Source: Luscinia megarhynchos
Taxonomy: Eukaryota; Chordata; Aves; Passeriformes; Turdidae
Assembly (NCBI GenBank): GCA_034336665.1
Contig: CM067568.1
Location: 38,544,770 to 38,608,769, forward strand
Direction: 5' to 3'
Length of the DNA stretch: 64,000 nt
Below the pieces are notes generated by a model that was given only the letters and a program-made list of their open reading frames with translations, had not been told where the DNA came from and ran no database searches. The position numbers and the translations under genes were made by a program. Positions 1 to 12,900 of the stretch are shown one piece after another (the stretch's first letter is position 1; each line of letters opens with the position of its first letter).

Positions 1-725
1 CCAAGCAAGTCTGAGCTGACTCCCCTGCACCTTCCACAACATTGTCATCTTTGTCTGTAAGAACACCTTATGATACCAAAGTGCAAAATCAGGTAGGTAC
101 TCCATAGCTGAGGAATGCTATGTTTAAGACACTATTTCTTAGTTTCTCTCTGGCAGTTTGTGAATTCTGGCTCCCCTTCCCTCTGTGCATTAGAGTTGAT
201 CTGAAAGCCAAGAATTTTGCAGAGGTTTTTTTGTCAGCGTGCTCGGTAACAATTACTATATAATAGATGGAAGTCGTGATTGATGTTTGAACAGTATGTG
301 CTCCACTTTAACTTACAGCACACAGATTCCTACAAAGTGGCAAAAATAGTGCACTTGGAGTTACTTTACCTCGTCATGAAAAACCACTGTTTCTCATTAC
401 CTTTGCTGTGAGCAACAGATAACAAATTTTCATTAATCTCTTTCCTGTAGGTAGTTTCTTTATATATGAATAACCTAATTGCCATCAGCCTAACCTTTTG
501 ATTAGACTGTTCACATTATGAAAAGATGTGAAAAAGAAAACATTACGGAAAGGTGGGATAAAAATCAGCCTTCCAGAACCACCAGAAGGGTGACTGGAAC
601 ACTGAAATAGAGTGATAAAGTAAGGAACAGTGAGAAAGTTCCTGTAAAATATGTAGTGCACAAGTGTATTTTTTTCTGACAGAAACAACTTTCTTTTACT
701 TATAGTATTTGCCTTTTTTCTGTAG
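1..725 (+). other. YLPM1 intron, 3' part
   Basis: This AT-rich stretch lies before the first visible YLPM1 exon and ends in a pyrimidine tract and TAG acceptor at 723-725. I see no exon, repeat or RNA gene in it. Confidence 0.7.
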
Positions 726-920
726 CTCAATATTGAACCTCCTGATGACCCTGAGGAGGATTTGAGATTGCAGCAATTGCAAGCGGCAGCAGCTCAGTGG
801 CAGCAGCACCCCCATCACCGAGTTGGGTTTCAATATCAGAGAATAATGCAGAAGCATGCTCAGCTGCAGCAGATAGTACAGCAGTATCAACAGATCATGC
901 AACAGCCTCCACACTTAGAG
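726..920 (+). CDS. YLPM1: YLPM1 exon: Gln-rich segment
   Basis: The exon has 65 codons, phase 0 at both ends, with acceptor ctgtag and donor GTGAGA. The peptide contains PDDPEED, then [18 protein letters not shown] and a Gln-rich run ending QQPPHLE. It matches the human segment SEDPEEDARLKQLQAAAAHW and what follows. It is probably a coiled or low-complexity scaffold; no catalytic role is known. Confidence 0.93.
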
Positions 921-3900
921 GTGAGACACTAAGGAGTTGGTATTTGATATACATCCTGAGTCACCCAGCACTCATAGTCTGCTGAAAAATATATAGTTGA
1001 ATAATTGGTGATGGTTGGCTCATTTGTCTTGCTACTTTTTCTGCTTGGGTAGAAGTTTAAATCCATTTTCCCTACTATCACTCAACTTCAGAATGAAAAA
1101 AGCATTGACAGATGGTGATGATGCTTCAATAGGATGAGAAATACAAGACTTCTCGTAAGATTTTTCTGACATACCTAGGTGATTCAGGAGCAGAGCTGAA
1201 CACAATATTGAATTTACTCAGCTTTGAATGTTTTGCCACTAGAGAAACAGTTCAGAAAGGTCAGGTAAACAGATGATTGCACAGCATAGTTTGAAAGCTG
1301 CTCTTTTTTACAAATATAAATATGTACAATGATAAATGTAGATTCCAAAAATAGACAGTAAATGTAATTAAGAAAATCAGTATCTCACATTATTTTTAAT
1401 TCAAGTAATCAGTTGAAACCAGTATTTTAAGCTTAAAGCTTTTAAGTAGAAGTTGATTACTGTATCAGAGTTGAGTCATCCTTTACTGGGTTGGTAGAGT
1501 TCGTACATTAAGCATTTCTTTGTAGGTTGGGCTGTCTGCGTTTTTTTTAAATAAATCTCTTTGGGTAAACCTAAAAAATCTCAGGCAAGATCAAGCCATG
1601 AATATTACAATATCCTCACATAATGAAAGATAGAACTCCTTGAAAGAAGCTTCATTTGTGCAAATAAGATCTGGCAAAGGCTTAGAGAAGAATAATTGCA
1701 GACAGCTGAGGTCATTCTGAGCAGATTAATAGCAAAAACTGAAACCTTGAGAAACAGTCACATACTGTATATAGGTGAAAATTGATTTGGGCTTTAGCCA
1801 TTGTTAGGATCCAGTAATAATACAGTTTATACAGATTATAGGTTTCTTCAGCTTGTCCTATTGAAGTTTTCTATACATAGATATAGTATATAGTCATAAA
1901 ATATGTAAATTTTCACAATGTCTTTAGATGTCACTGTTGGTATTTGCTTTTGTTTCAATGTAGTTCTTCCTCGGGCTTGTGGCCAACTCATCAGAAATTG
2001 TGATATTACAAGTGATACTGAAATATATGGCTCTGAGAGTAACTGACTGTCTAAAGTATTTTAGCCTATTCTTGTTCTCATTGCAGACAATGTCAGTGGA
2101 CATGCAGCTGCGACATTATGAGGCACAGCAGAAACAGTTCCAGCAGCTTCATAAAGACTGGGAGCGATCAATGAACCAGCAGTGGCAGCATCAGCTTCAA
2201 ACCTACCCTCACAAAGACCAGCTTCAAGAGTATGAGAAACAGTGGAAAGCATGGGATGAACAGATGAAGGTCACTCAGTCGCATCTGCAGGAAAAAGTGA
2301 CCTCACTCCAAAATCTCAAGAATCAATATCCTGCAAACGTTTCGCTGCCACCTCCATTTATTCCATATTCCCAAACTGGTCAAGGTGGCATTCCTATTAT
2401 GCCTCCAACTTTACCTTCAACTACCCCTCCACTGGTCCCCCCGCCTCTCTCTTCTGTTTCTCAGTTACCCAATTCTTCTGTCCCTTCAGGATCCAGTTCT
2501 CAAAGCAGTCAAGCTACTGAAACACCAAGGCCAGCTCTCCTTCCCACCCCTGGTACCTATGCATCAAAAATAGCTAGTTCAACTAGCTATTCACCTTATC
2601 ATTCTCAAGGAGGTTCATCCTTTGGCTCATCTGACCACGGAAAGTCTCAAGGTCATCTTAGTAAACAAACTGTAAATATTTCATCTGAACAACAGTGTGG
2701 GGAACTGAAAGGCACTTCTTCAGTGTCTTCAACACACACACCTATTGTGCAGGATAAACCGGTGAGGTCGGGTGGATTGCTTCCAGATCCTCCCAGATCA
2801 GCACGTTTTGAAGGCCCTAGAGGCCCTAGGTAAGAATGTTTTTGTTGATTTATACATATTTCAGGCTACAGGATTTTCAGTGATTTATTAAGAAACGAAA
2901 TATGTATCTTATTCTCAAATCTTTCTCAGGTTGTGTGAAGTGTGTATTTGTTCAGTGAAGGTTTTGTTTTAATATATGTACACCATGCTCTCTGTATTTA
3001 TATTTTTAAAGTAAGTATATATAGACATCTTTCACCTGAACATAATCTAGAGTAGATTGCTTTTTTTATTTTTTGGTGAAGTGCTTAGGGATGCTGCCCC
3101 TTTTCATTCACAGAGACACAATGCTCCTTCTTTGAAAATAGGAAAGCTGTTGTAAATATGTGATATGTCTTTGCTGATTTTATATTTGCTATATAATTTA
3201 ATCCAAGACCTTGTTTTTTGAATGTTTTTTTAAAATACAGAATATCAGGGTGCAGAAATGACATCTTTTCTATCTACTCATTAGTTTGAGATGGGTTGGT
3301 GTGATGTCTGCTGAATCAAAGGATAGTGGTGTTCTGTTCAATTGTTTCTATCCTTGCATACTCTGCTAGACTTTACAATAATATCTTCATGGTTATTACC
3401 CTTCTGTTTGCTTCCAAAGTGATCAATCATGAATAATAATTTGTGAATTGCTAGCAATGTACATGAACTTTTATATAAATGAATAATTTTCTACCTCCTG
3501 ATAGTTTTTACAAAGTGTTTCTGTTCCTGGGCATTTGTTGGATGTACAGGTCTTAACACACTGTTTTCATGACTTGCTAGTGCATGACTTTTATGTGTGT
3601 TAGTTTAGAGCTCAGTGATATGCAGTGATAGGCACAGGTTGTCTTTCTGGGCTGTGAGCACACATTTCTAGTTCATGTCCAGCTTTTCATCCACCAGCAC
3701 CCCCAAGTCCTTTGTGGCAGGGATGCTCTTGATCCCATCATGGCCCAGCCTGTGTTGAGACCAGGGACTGCCCCTTGTACTTGGCCACATGAGGTTCCCA
3801 TGGGCCTACTTCTCAAACTTTTTTAGGCACCTCTAGATGGCATCCTGTCCATCAGGCGTGTCACCCACACCACTCAGCTTGGTGTCCTCTGAAACTTGCT

Positions 3901-6900
3901 GAAGGTGTACTCAGTGCCAATGTCTATGTTACTCATGAAGATACAAAACAGTTCTCACCCCAGTCATCTGCGGGACACCGCTTGTCACTGATCTCTGTCT
4001 GGACATTGAGCCATTGTTCCCTATCCTCTAGATATCCACCAAATAGTCCCCTCCATCAAATCCATCTCTCTCCAATTTAGAATGAAGGATGTTGTGGGAA
4101 TGCATGTCAAAAGCCTTAAAGAAGTCCAGATAGATGACATCCATAGATCTTGCTTTATCCACTAGTCACTCCATCATAGAAGGCCACTGGGTTGGTCAGG
4201 CAGGACTTGCTCTTGATGAAGCCATGCTGGTTGTCTCCAGTGACCTCCCTGTCCTCCATGTGTCTTAGCATAACTTCTGGGATGATCTTCCCAGGCACAG
4301 AGGTGAGACTCGCATGTCAGTAGTTTCCAGGGTCCTTCTTTCTACCCTTTTTAAAAATAGGTGCAGTGTTTTCCTTTTCGCAGTCACCAGGTACTTCACC
4401 TGACTGTCACCATTTTCCAGATACCATGGAAAGTGGCTTGGCAAGTACAGTAGCAAATTCCCTGTGTATTCTGGGATGGATCTCATCAGGTCCCGTAGAC
4501 TTACATATATTCAGGTTCTTCAGGTCATCATGAACCTGATCTTCTCCTATCATGAGAGTGACTTTGCATCCCTAGTCCCTGTCTTGCAGTCCATCCACTC
4601 AAGAGGCATGGGGCTGACAGTGAAGACTGAGGCAGAAAAGTTGTTGAGTATCTGAGTCCTCATGCGTCATTACCAGCTTGCCAGTCGTTTTTGTCCAAGG
4701 GGTACACTTTCTTAGACTTTTCTTTTCTGGCTGATGTACCTATAGAAGTCCTTCTTGGAACTCTTTGTATCCATTGCAAAGTTCAGCTTCAGCCGTTCTT
4801 TGGCCTTCCTGACTCATCCAGTTATGTACAGTGAATCCCAAGCATCTAAGCAATTTGACTTTAGACACGAGTTCCCTATTTTGTGTAAAATTAATCTCTG
4901 GGATTTTAATATGACATGTTCATTTGAATAAAATTTCTATATTGTGTCATCTATAGATTTGATGGACCTCGAGGAAGAGGATATGACAAATTTGAAGGCT
5001 CCAGACAGAGAGGACCTCGTTTTGACTCCCAGCGCTCGGAAGGATACAGGTCACGTTTTGACCGACCGAATACGGATGGCCAGTCTTCGAGTAGATGGGG
5101 GTCCATCCCACGAGGACCAGCAGGACAGTTTTATACAGCAAATGCATCACATGGACACGGTTCCCGACCTAGCGGTCCACGGTGGATGGGGCCCAGGCCT
5201 CATTCGGGACAGCAGCAGGCACAGACAGACTCACAGTCAGAAAGCAAAGAACCTTTTACAGACACAGCTGGCGATCAGCAGTCTGTAACCAGAACAGAGT
5301 CTACTCCTGACGCACAGAGTGCAGATCCCATTGAGCCAAATGAGGACCTGACAGACACTCAACAGGAACCATCCAAACCTGAAGTCAAAGAACCTAGTTC
5401 AGACCCTCCTAAAAAGTGGACATGGAGTTCACATGATCCCAACCAGCAAATAGAGGAGTCCAAGGCACCCACCCCACCTATTCAGAACCAGAATACAGTA
5501 GCCCCTGCAACAGGAAATCAGGATTTGGATTCAGCAGATGGCCAGTTGACAGCTTCAGATAGCACCCAGGGGCTTCCTGGACCAGAAGGCAGTGGAAGAG
5601 GGCCATTTATGCATGAAGATAGAGGAAAGGGACCAGGAAGCAGAGGAAGGGGCCGTGGCAGGGGGCAGGGGGATGGCCGTGGCTGGGGAATGGGCCGTGG
5701 CCGGGGAATGGGCAGGATGGACGGTGGCCGGGGAATGGGCAGGATGGACGGTGGTTGGGGAATGGGCAGGATGGATGATGGCCATGGCCGGGGAATGGGC
5801 AGGATGGACGATGGCCGTGGTAGAGGATATGTATACAGAGGCAGAGGGCAGGCTAGGCAGGCATCTATCCGTGGCAGGGGAATGTTCAGGAGAGCAGACA
5901 GCAGGGAGAGGATGCCAGATAGACGGTCAGGCAGCAGGGAGAGGATGCCAGAGGGACAGTCAGGCAGCCGAGAGAGGGGACTGGGTGGACGGTCAGATAG
6001 CCACGAGAGGGCATTCTCTAACCGAGACAGAGAGCTGCCTGGGCGGACTGGCAGCTGGGATAGGGGACGGGATGGAAGCCGGGAGAGAGGCCCGGTCAGA
6101 CGGGCCTGTAGCCGGGAAAGAGAGCCCATGCGAGGGACAGGTAGCCGAGAGAGGGAGCCCATGCGGCGGGCAGGGAGCCGAGAGAGAGTCCCCGTCAGGC
6201 GGGCAGGGAGCCGCGAGAGGGTCCCCATCCGGCGGGCAGGGAGCCGCGAGAGGGACCTGGGCAGGCGGGCAGGGAGCCGGGAGAGGTGTCCCATCCGGAG
6301 GGGAGATAGCCATGAGAGGGAAGCAGGAAGATCTGAAACGGGCAATTTGGGTAAACCCATTCACCTAGGAGATGACCCTGACAAATTGCCTTCATACCAT
6401 CGAGATGAAGCATTCAGGGGTTCTTGGGGTCATGAAGATGATACAATGCAGGAGGAGTTTCCTTTAGATAATCAAGATGATCCATCTTTGGAGCATGAGC
6501 AGTTGGATGAGTGGGAAAGAGAACAATACTGGAGAGATCACAACTCTGATTATCAGGATGATTCTGTACATGCATATGATAGAGATGACAGATTGCAATC
6601 CCACCATTCACTGCCTCCGTTGTCTCCCCTACCACCACTACCTCCTTTATCGTCTGATCATGACAGACGAGATTCGTGGTGGGATGACTGGAAAAGGCCG
6701 AGAGAAAGGGAACTAGAGAGAGATCTAGATAGAACTGGAAGATCCACAGATATTTATGATCAAAATTTAGATAGAGAATGGGATAGAGACTGGGACATGA
6801 GACCTATGGATGACAGAGAAATGGGAAATCGTGACCTGGATATCCCCCCTCTACCACCATTACCACCTCTTCCGCCTCTGGACAGGTATCGTGAAGATAG

Positions 6901-9900
6901 GTGGAGGGACGACAGGAACAGAGATCATTATGACAGAGACCTCCAAGACAGGGGGGAGCTTAGGATTCGAGAATATCCAGAGAGATACGACACGTGGCGG
7001 GAGAAGCAGGACTACCTTCCCGAAAGGACTGACTGGGAGAGGGAACGGTTGTCAGATAGGTGGTATCCAGATGATGGAGAGAGACTGCGCTCTTTGGATG
7101 ACCGCCCAGATTCATCCCTTCCTCCACCTTCACATTCCTCTGATATGCTGGGAGCAGATTCAAACCTGGACTCTGACCAGTCCTTGGGAGGAGTGATGGT
7201 CCTAAGCCAAAGACAGCATGAGATAATTCTGAAGGCTGCCCAGGAGCTCAAAATGCTTCGGTGAGTTGCCTGGTCCTGTGATTTTGAATAGGAATCCCAT
7301 TCTGTGGGATCCATTTGAACTAACACAGTAATGGCTTTTCTTTTACCCACAGTATGATAGCAGGGGCTCATGTGGAACAAGTTATTTGGAGTACCTTTAT
7401 CACAACTTTTGTAGATGGACTTTTTTTCTTAAATAGATGATTGTCCCTTTCTCCGTGAATATGGTGTTCCCTGTATATTACTTTCCAGGAAGAGATCTGT
7501 CCCATCACCTGACCAATCTTTTGTTGTTCTCAAATAAACTTGTGGATAATTGCTTTTCAGTCTTTTTGGTGGGATCAGATGAGCTTAGTGATACTTGCTT
7601 TTATAGTACTTACCCCTCAATTAAGACCTACATTAATGTGATTCTTAAAGCCTATTTCATTTTTTTATATTGCTCACTTTTAAGTTAAAGTATAGGTGTA
7701 TTTTTGTTTTGTTTGTTTCTTTTCTCATTTGCTTCCTCATTTGAAGCCCAATATTGTCAGTGAACAATTTTGTCAAATTTGGTTCATCTTAAGTTCTAGG
7801 AATCAGCATAAAGAGGAGTGATAAAATGATTAGGAGGGATATGAATGCAAGAGTTCATCAAGACCACATTTTTAGAAAGCAGCTACTAGACTTCCTAAGG
7901 CTTTAATAAGTGTTTAGTATGAAATTAGTAATAGGAGAGACTGGGCTGTATGAGGCTTTCAACAACCTAATCTAGTGAAAGGAAGACTAGAACTAGAGGA
8001 TTTTAGAGGTCACTTTCCACCCAATCCATTTCATGATAGAGATGTTTTGCACATTTCTTCAGGCTGTTTCTTTTTCAGATTCATAAGATTACTGAGCACC
8101 TGTTCCATGTGGAAGGTCTTAGTTGCCTGTCAAAATGCAAGAAAAATAATTTTTTTAAAAGGGAGAACTTTTATTCTGAGTAATTTAATAATTTACTGCA
8201 ATTAGATTAATTCAGTGGTGCTATTCACTGTGGAATCTGTGTTATAAAGTAGTATTTGCTACAAGTTTGGAGTAATAGATTATTTTCAGCTTCCTGACTT
8301 TCCCATTGCCTCAGTTGCCAGGCATATGTATTGCTGTTTATTGTGATTAGCTGCAAGCCAGTCACTTAGGCTAAGGACGTAGTTTGGGAATCACAAGAGT
8401 GATTTATTAAGGCTGAAATATTTTAAACATAGTCACTAAAATGTTTTCTGTAAAAAGTAGTTACATATACATCTTTCAAAGTCAGTGAAAATGGGGAAAT
8501 ATAAACATGATACTGTTTTTTAATAGAATATGAGGGTAATCTTAAAATTAGTTACACTGGTACTTCTCATTAGGTTCTTATAGGCGGGTGATCTAAGTCT
8601 GAATAGTAGGAACAACTTTATGGAGATAACTTACTGATTTTTATGGGGATTTTTTGAGCCAAGACTTATACCAGTAGTGTGGTACTGAACTGCTTTCATC
8701 TCTGAAACTAAAGCCTTCATCTGGCTTTGCTTTTATTGTCTGTAAAACAGCATACTCTCAGCTGCAGACTGTTCTGTTTTTGTGATCTAGTGTAGTAGTC
8801 AGTTTACCCTTTGTATTTCCAAAATGCTGAGGATTCTTTTTGTTGAGCCAAGTTCCCTTTCTGCTGAGCACTGAACAGATGCATTACTCATTAAGGAGTT
8901 TTCTGTTATGTCTTGTTACAGAGGGATCCCATTCTTAGCTGTTGTTTAGAAACTGCTTCAATACACAGAGTTATTAGCAATTGGAAAACTTAGATTTAAA
9001 AATGCAAACAAAAGCTGAAGGGAAGGGAAATCATATTCACTAGAACTTTGTAATCCAGTGGTTGTAGTACTCACAGCTGAACCTGGTCTGCTCTTTAGAC
9101 TACGTATTGGTTGTATATTCAATAGCATTTTGATATATAAACCAAAGCAGTAATGTTAGACTCACAGTTTGGTTTTTTATATATTGGAATCTCTTGTGCT
9201 TTGTTGGCTTCAATCCCGTTACCATGTGAACCAGACCAAGTAACTGTGAACACTTATGTATGCATTTCCGAGGGGTTTCTTGCTTGCAGAAGGTGTTGAC
9301 AGAAGCTAAAAATCCAACTTTGCTCTTTACTGTTCAGATGGAGTGGTTCTAGCAAAGCACAAGAGCATAACTGCATGTCTCAGGAAACTTATGATCAAAA
9401 AGCATGCAGCTAAACACTTAATGTCTCCATGGTTAGGGGGATGTGAAACGGATTTCTGAATCACGTTTCCCGTGTAAAGCTTACTGTGTCCTTTTCTTCT
9501 TTTGGCTTAATCTCTGATGCTAGTATGATATGTGTTTTCACCATTTCTTTAATTTTTCATTTAAGCTATAGACTGATAACACTTTCTTATGATGTATGTG
9601 CAGGGAGCAAAAAGAACAGCTACAGAAGTTGAAGGAATTCAAACCTGACATTTCCACCCAGGACTCCCCAAGATCACAGAACACAAGCACAAGGCCAGGT
9701 GCCTTTCAGGTAAATTCATCTTACACTGATAACATGTTACTGTTTATGTATGTTGAACCAATTCTACACACTGGTGGTCACATTTCTTTGTGGAATGTCT
9801 CTCCAGCTATCCTTACAACCTTAGCTGTCTTCTGTTGAGGCAAAACAACTTCTTAGTTTCTTTAAATTTTCCAAAGCATTTTCTACTCAGCCAGTTCACC

Positions 9901-12900
9901 ATGTCTTCTGAGTATGACCCATCAGGGATGGTTGCACATGAGGTTCAACAGTCTAGATTGCTGTGGGATAATGTGCAAGAAGAGGTGAGCTCTTCCAAAA
10001 CAGGGATGTAAGGTTCACAAGAAGACCCTGCCTTTCCTTGCTTAAGTTCTTTCAATTTGCACTACTTTCCTGCTCCAGGAGCTGTCTCCTCTCTGAAGTT
10101 GGAAAAAATTGAGGATATGTCAGTCAGAAATTGAGATATTTCAATGTAGCATGGGCATTAGTCTTCTGTTTGCTGTTTTTATTGGGAATTCTTACTACCT
10201 TCTAGAATATCATGAAGTGCATGTAAATTCGTGTTTGTGTATCTCCATCCTGTTGTGATGCAACTACTCCTCTGCTGCTTAATTTCCTGTGCAGTTCTGG
10301 GAACTCTTCTCAGATGCTTATATTTGGTTTTTTTAATAATTCAGAAATCAACTGAACTTCTGCAGTCATGCTAACTCAGGTTGGTAAATACTTCCTAGAA
10401 TGAGTAAACAGTTTTGTTAAATGTGTATTGGAGGAGATATCTGAGTTGATGCACATCTTAACCCCAGAGTTACTGACACCAATACATTTAGTCATAAGGT
10501 CTTCTGGGTCTGACATTTAGCCAGACCAACCTTTTTTTTGTCCCTCTGTCCAAAGAAGTGTTATGCAGTGAAGGAGGCACTGCAAGTTTTCTTTTTGCCT
10601 AGGTTGACCTCTTCCTTGTTTACAGTGTCTGTAAAGTAAAATAATGGAACTGATTTGCTACCAAGAACTGCAGGTATGTTGATGCCTTTAGGAAGTTACT
10701 TTACTCAATTTTGATATTTTGTATCTCAGACTCGTCTGCCTAGAGGTTTTCAAACAACTTTTGTCTTTCTTGCAATTCCTGCCTCCAGGTATTTCTGCTG
10801 TGACTTTGAGCTGTTGTTACAGAGCTCAATTTTGTATCTACAACTATTGTGCAATTTCTGTTGCACGTTGCTAATAGGGCTGCCTTTAACTAGGCATCTG
10901 CTCTGATGCTGAGAAGTCTTTTAATGCGTGGGGTTTCTTGTGGATGTTTGATTTGTGAAGGATTTGGTTTGGTTTGGTTTGGTTTTCCACTAGCCAAGAC
11001 CTTCCAATTTCTTACGTTCTTCTGATACTGATTTTATTAAGGTTTTCCAGGTATTTCTGCTCTCTGAATTTTTCCAGTGGTTTCCACAAAGAAACTTGCC
11101 TTGTCAGTCCTTTTGCATCTCACCAAGCTGCCCTACTTTCAGATTTTCAGCCTTCACACAGACAGCAGGAATCTTTGCAGACAGCAGGAGTCTTTGGGAG
11201 TAAAACAGTAGACACTTTTGAACTGAGATAAGCCTACTGGAGCTAAAATTGGTAAGGTTATTTTGAGGAAAATAAGTAGTGTTTAAGCTTTCACATAGTG
11301 AACAGACACAAAATTAAATCAGGCCACCAGTTTTTAAAAATAGTCCTCCTTCTGTGGCACCTTGTTGGAGGTACTAGAAAATGTATATGATTTGACTACC
11401 GATTGCCATTGCACATACTGAGGTTGAGAGAAGGTTAGTTTACAGATCTACATTAAAAGTGCTTTCTGCATCTAGGTCTCTTCTCAGCTATCTTCAGAGG
11501 CACCAGTAGAAGCCCAAGCTATTAAACCTTCTCCTGCTGTTATTATAAAGCCCTCCCGTGTTGTTCAGACAGCCCACCCCTGTGACAAGACTAAGTGCCC
11601 CACTGGCAAGGCCTGCTAAACCTATGACAAGGCCACATGCTCCATTTTCTGCTCCAAGTACACCCCCAAGTCATAGTCAATCTTTAAAACCATCACCTTC
11701 TGCTGTGAAACAGGAACGCTGGGATGAGGACTCTTTCCATGGACTGTGGGACACAAATGAGGATAAAGGTGCAAATATGGACTACGAGTTGTGCAAACAG
11801 GAGTCGATGATGCCTCCACCTGTCTCCTCACCTGTGAAAGTTCCTGCTGTCCACACCTCCATTCCATCAGCTGTACCAGTGTCCCTTTCTCCAGTAATTC
11901 CACCAGTTCCTAAAGCACCCATCATTCAGCAAACGGTGGATTATGGCCACGGGCGAGGTAGATATTACAGTGTATTTGATATGTATCAAAGGGCTAATTA
12001 GTCCTCTTGACTTGTTTTTTTGAAAGGAGTGTGCCATGCAAAGTATGTATGTTCTGCAGTGGATGTGTAGACTTGTGTGCATTAATGATATAATGCCGAG
12101 CAGTGCAGTTATAAGGAGTCTAACCTCTAACCAGTTATGACTCTGAATTTAGTGTTTTACTTGATTATTTTAGAAAGAGCTATTTCGTGTTGGTAAACAG
12201 TGTATATTCCATGGCTGCTATAATGGTGTATAGCCATGGGTGCTTCTAATAAACACAAAATGATGTGTGGTATTTAGACTGATACTGATAATTTCCCTGA
12301 ATCCCTTTGTAGGTGAGTGTAGAAGTAATTGGGCTAGAAGGTACTTCAGATGGTTACAGTTCTTAGTGTGACTTAGTGATTTAAAGCAGATTGTGGCTGG
12401 TGTTTGCATTATTTATGTACTGCATAATGGGTGTGAGGTACCCTCTAGCCAGAGAGGGAGACAGAGTCCGGTTTTGTAGCCAGTATAGCCATCCTGTACA
12501 GGTGTTTAACATGTAAATAGTGGAGGACTCTGCTTTTTACTATTGAACTTACTAAAGCTAAAATTCAACATTAGTTTCTAGATAGAATTAATCTCCCTCC
12601 TTTGACAGGAGTGAAATCATGTCATAAAGAAATTCTTAAATTGTGCATTGTCATTTAAAGACTGTTTTTTCTCTCTTCAAGTACCATAACAGGACTGGAA
12701 GCCATATTTGTTCCATTAAGTAGATGTTTTACTAAAAGCTGTTATAAAAGAATGTTATTGTTGTGAGACTTTTAGTTACTATTCTTGACATTACAGTAGT
12801 TCTGTGAGTTATGGAAACTTAGAGTATTTTAATATTTATCATTTTCTGACATTGCATGCTACCTGAACTCACCTAAAAAGGCAGAAGTCCCGTTATTAAG

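Noticed and set aside
797..985. Ala/Ser-rich plus-strand frame over the first YLPM1 exon
   Set aside because: It is out of frame with the YLPM1-like peptide and runs through the donor.
4265..4655. Frames on both strands inside the first CR1 fragment
   Set aside because: They belong to the decayed LINE, not to a host gene.
5518..6360. 280-residue minus-strand frame across the YLPM1 repeat exon, and other frames at 5,592-6,368
   Set aside because: They are Pro/Leu/Arg or Gly/Glu low-complexity shadows of the in-frame SRER and GRG repeats. The plus-strand frame matches YLPM1.
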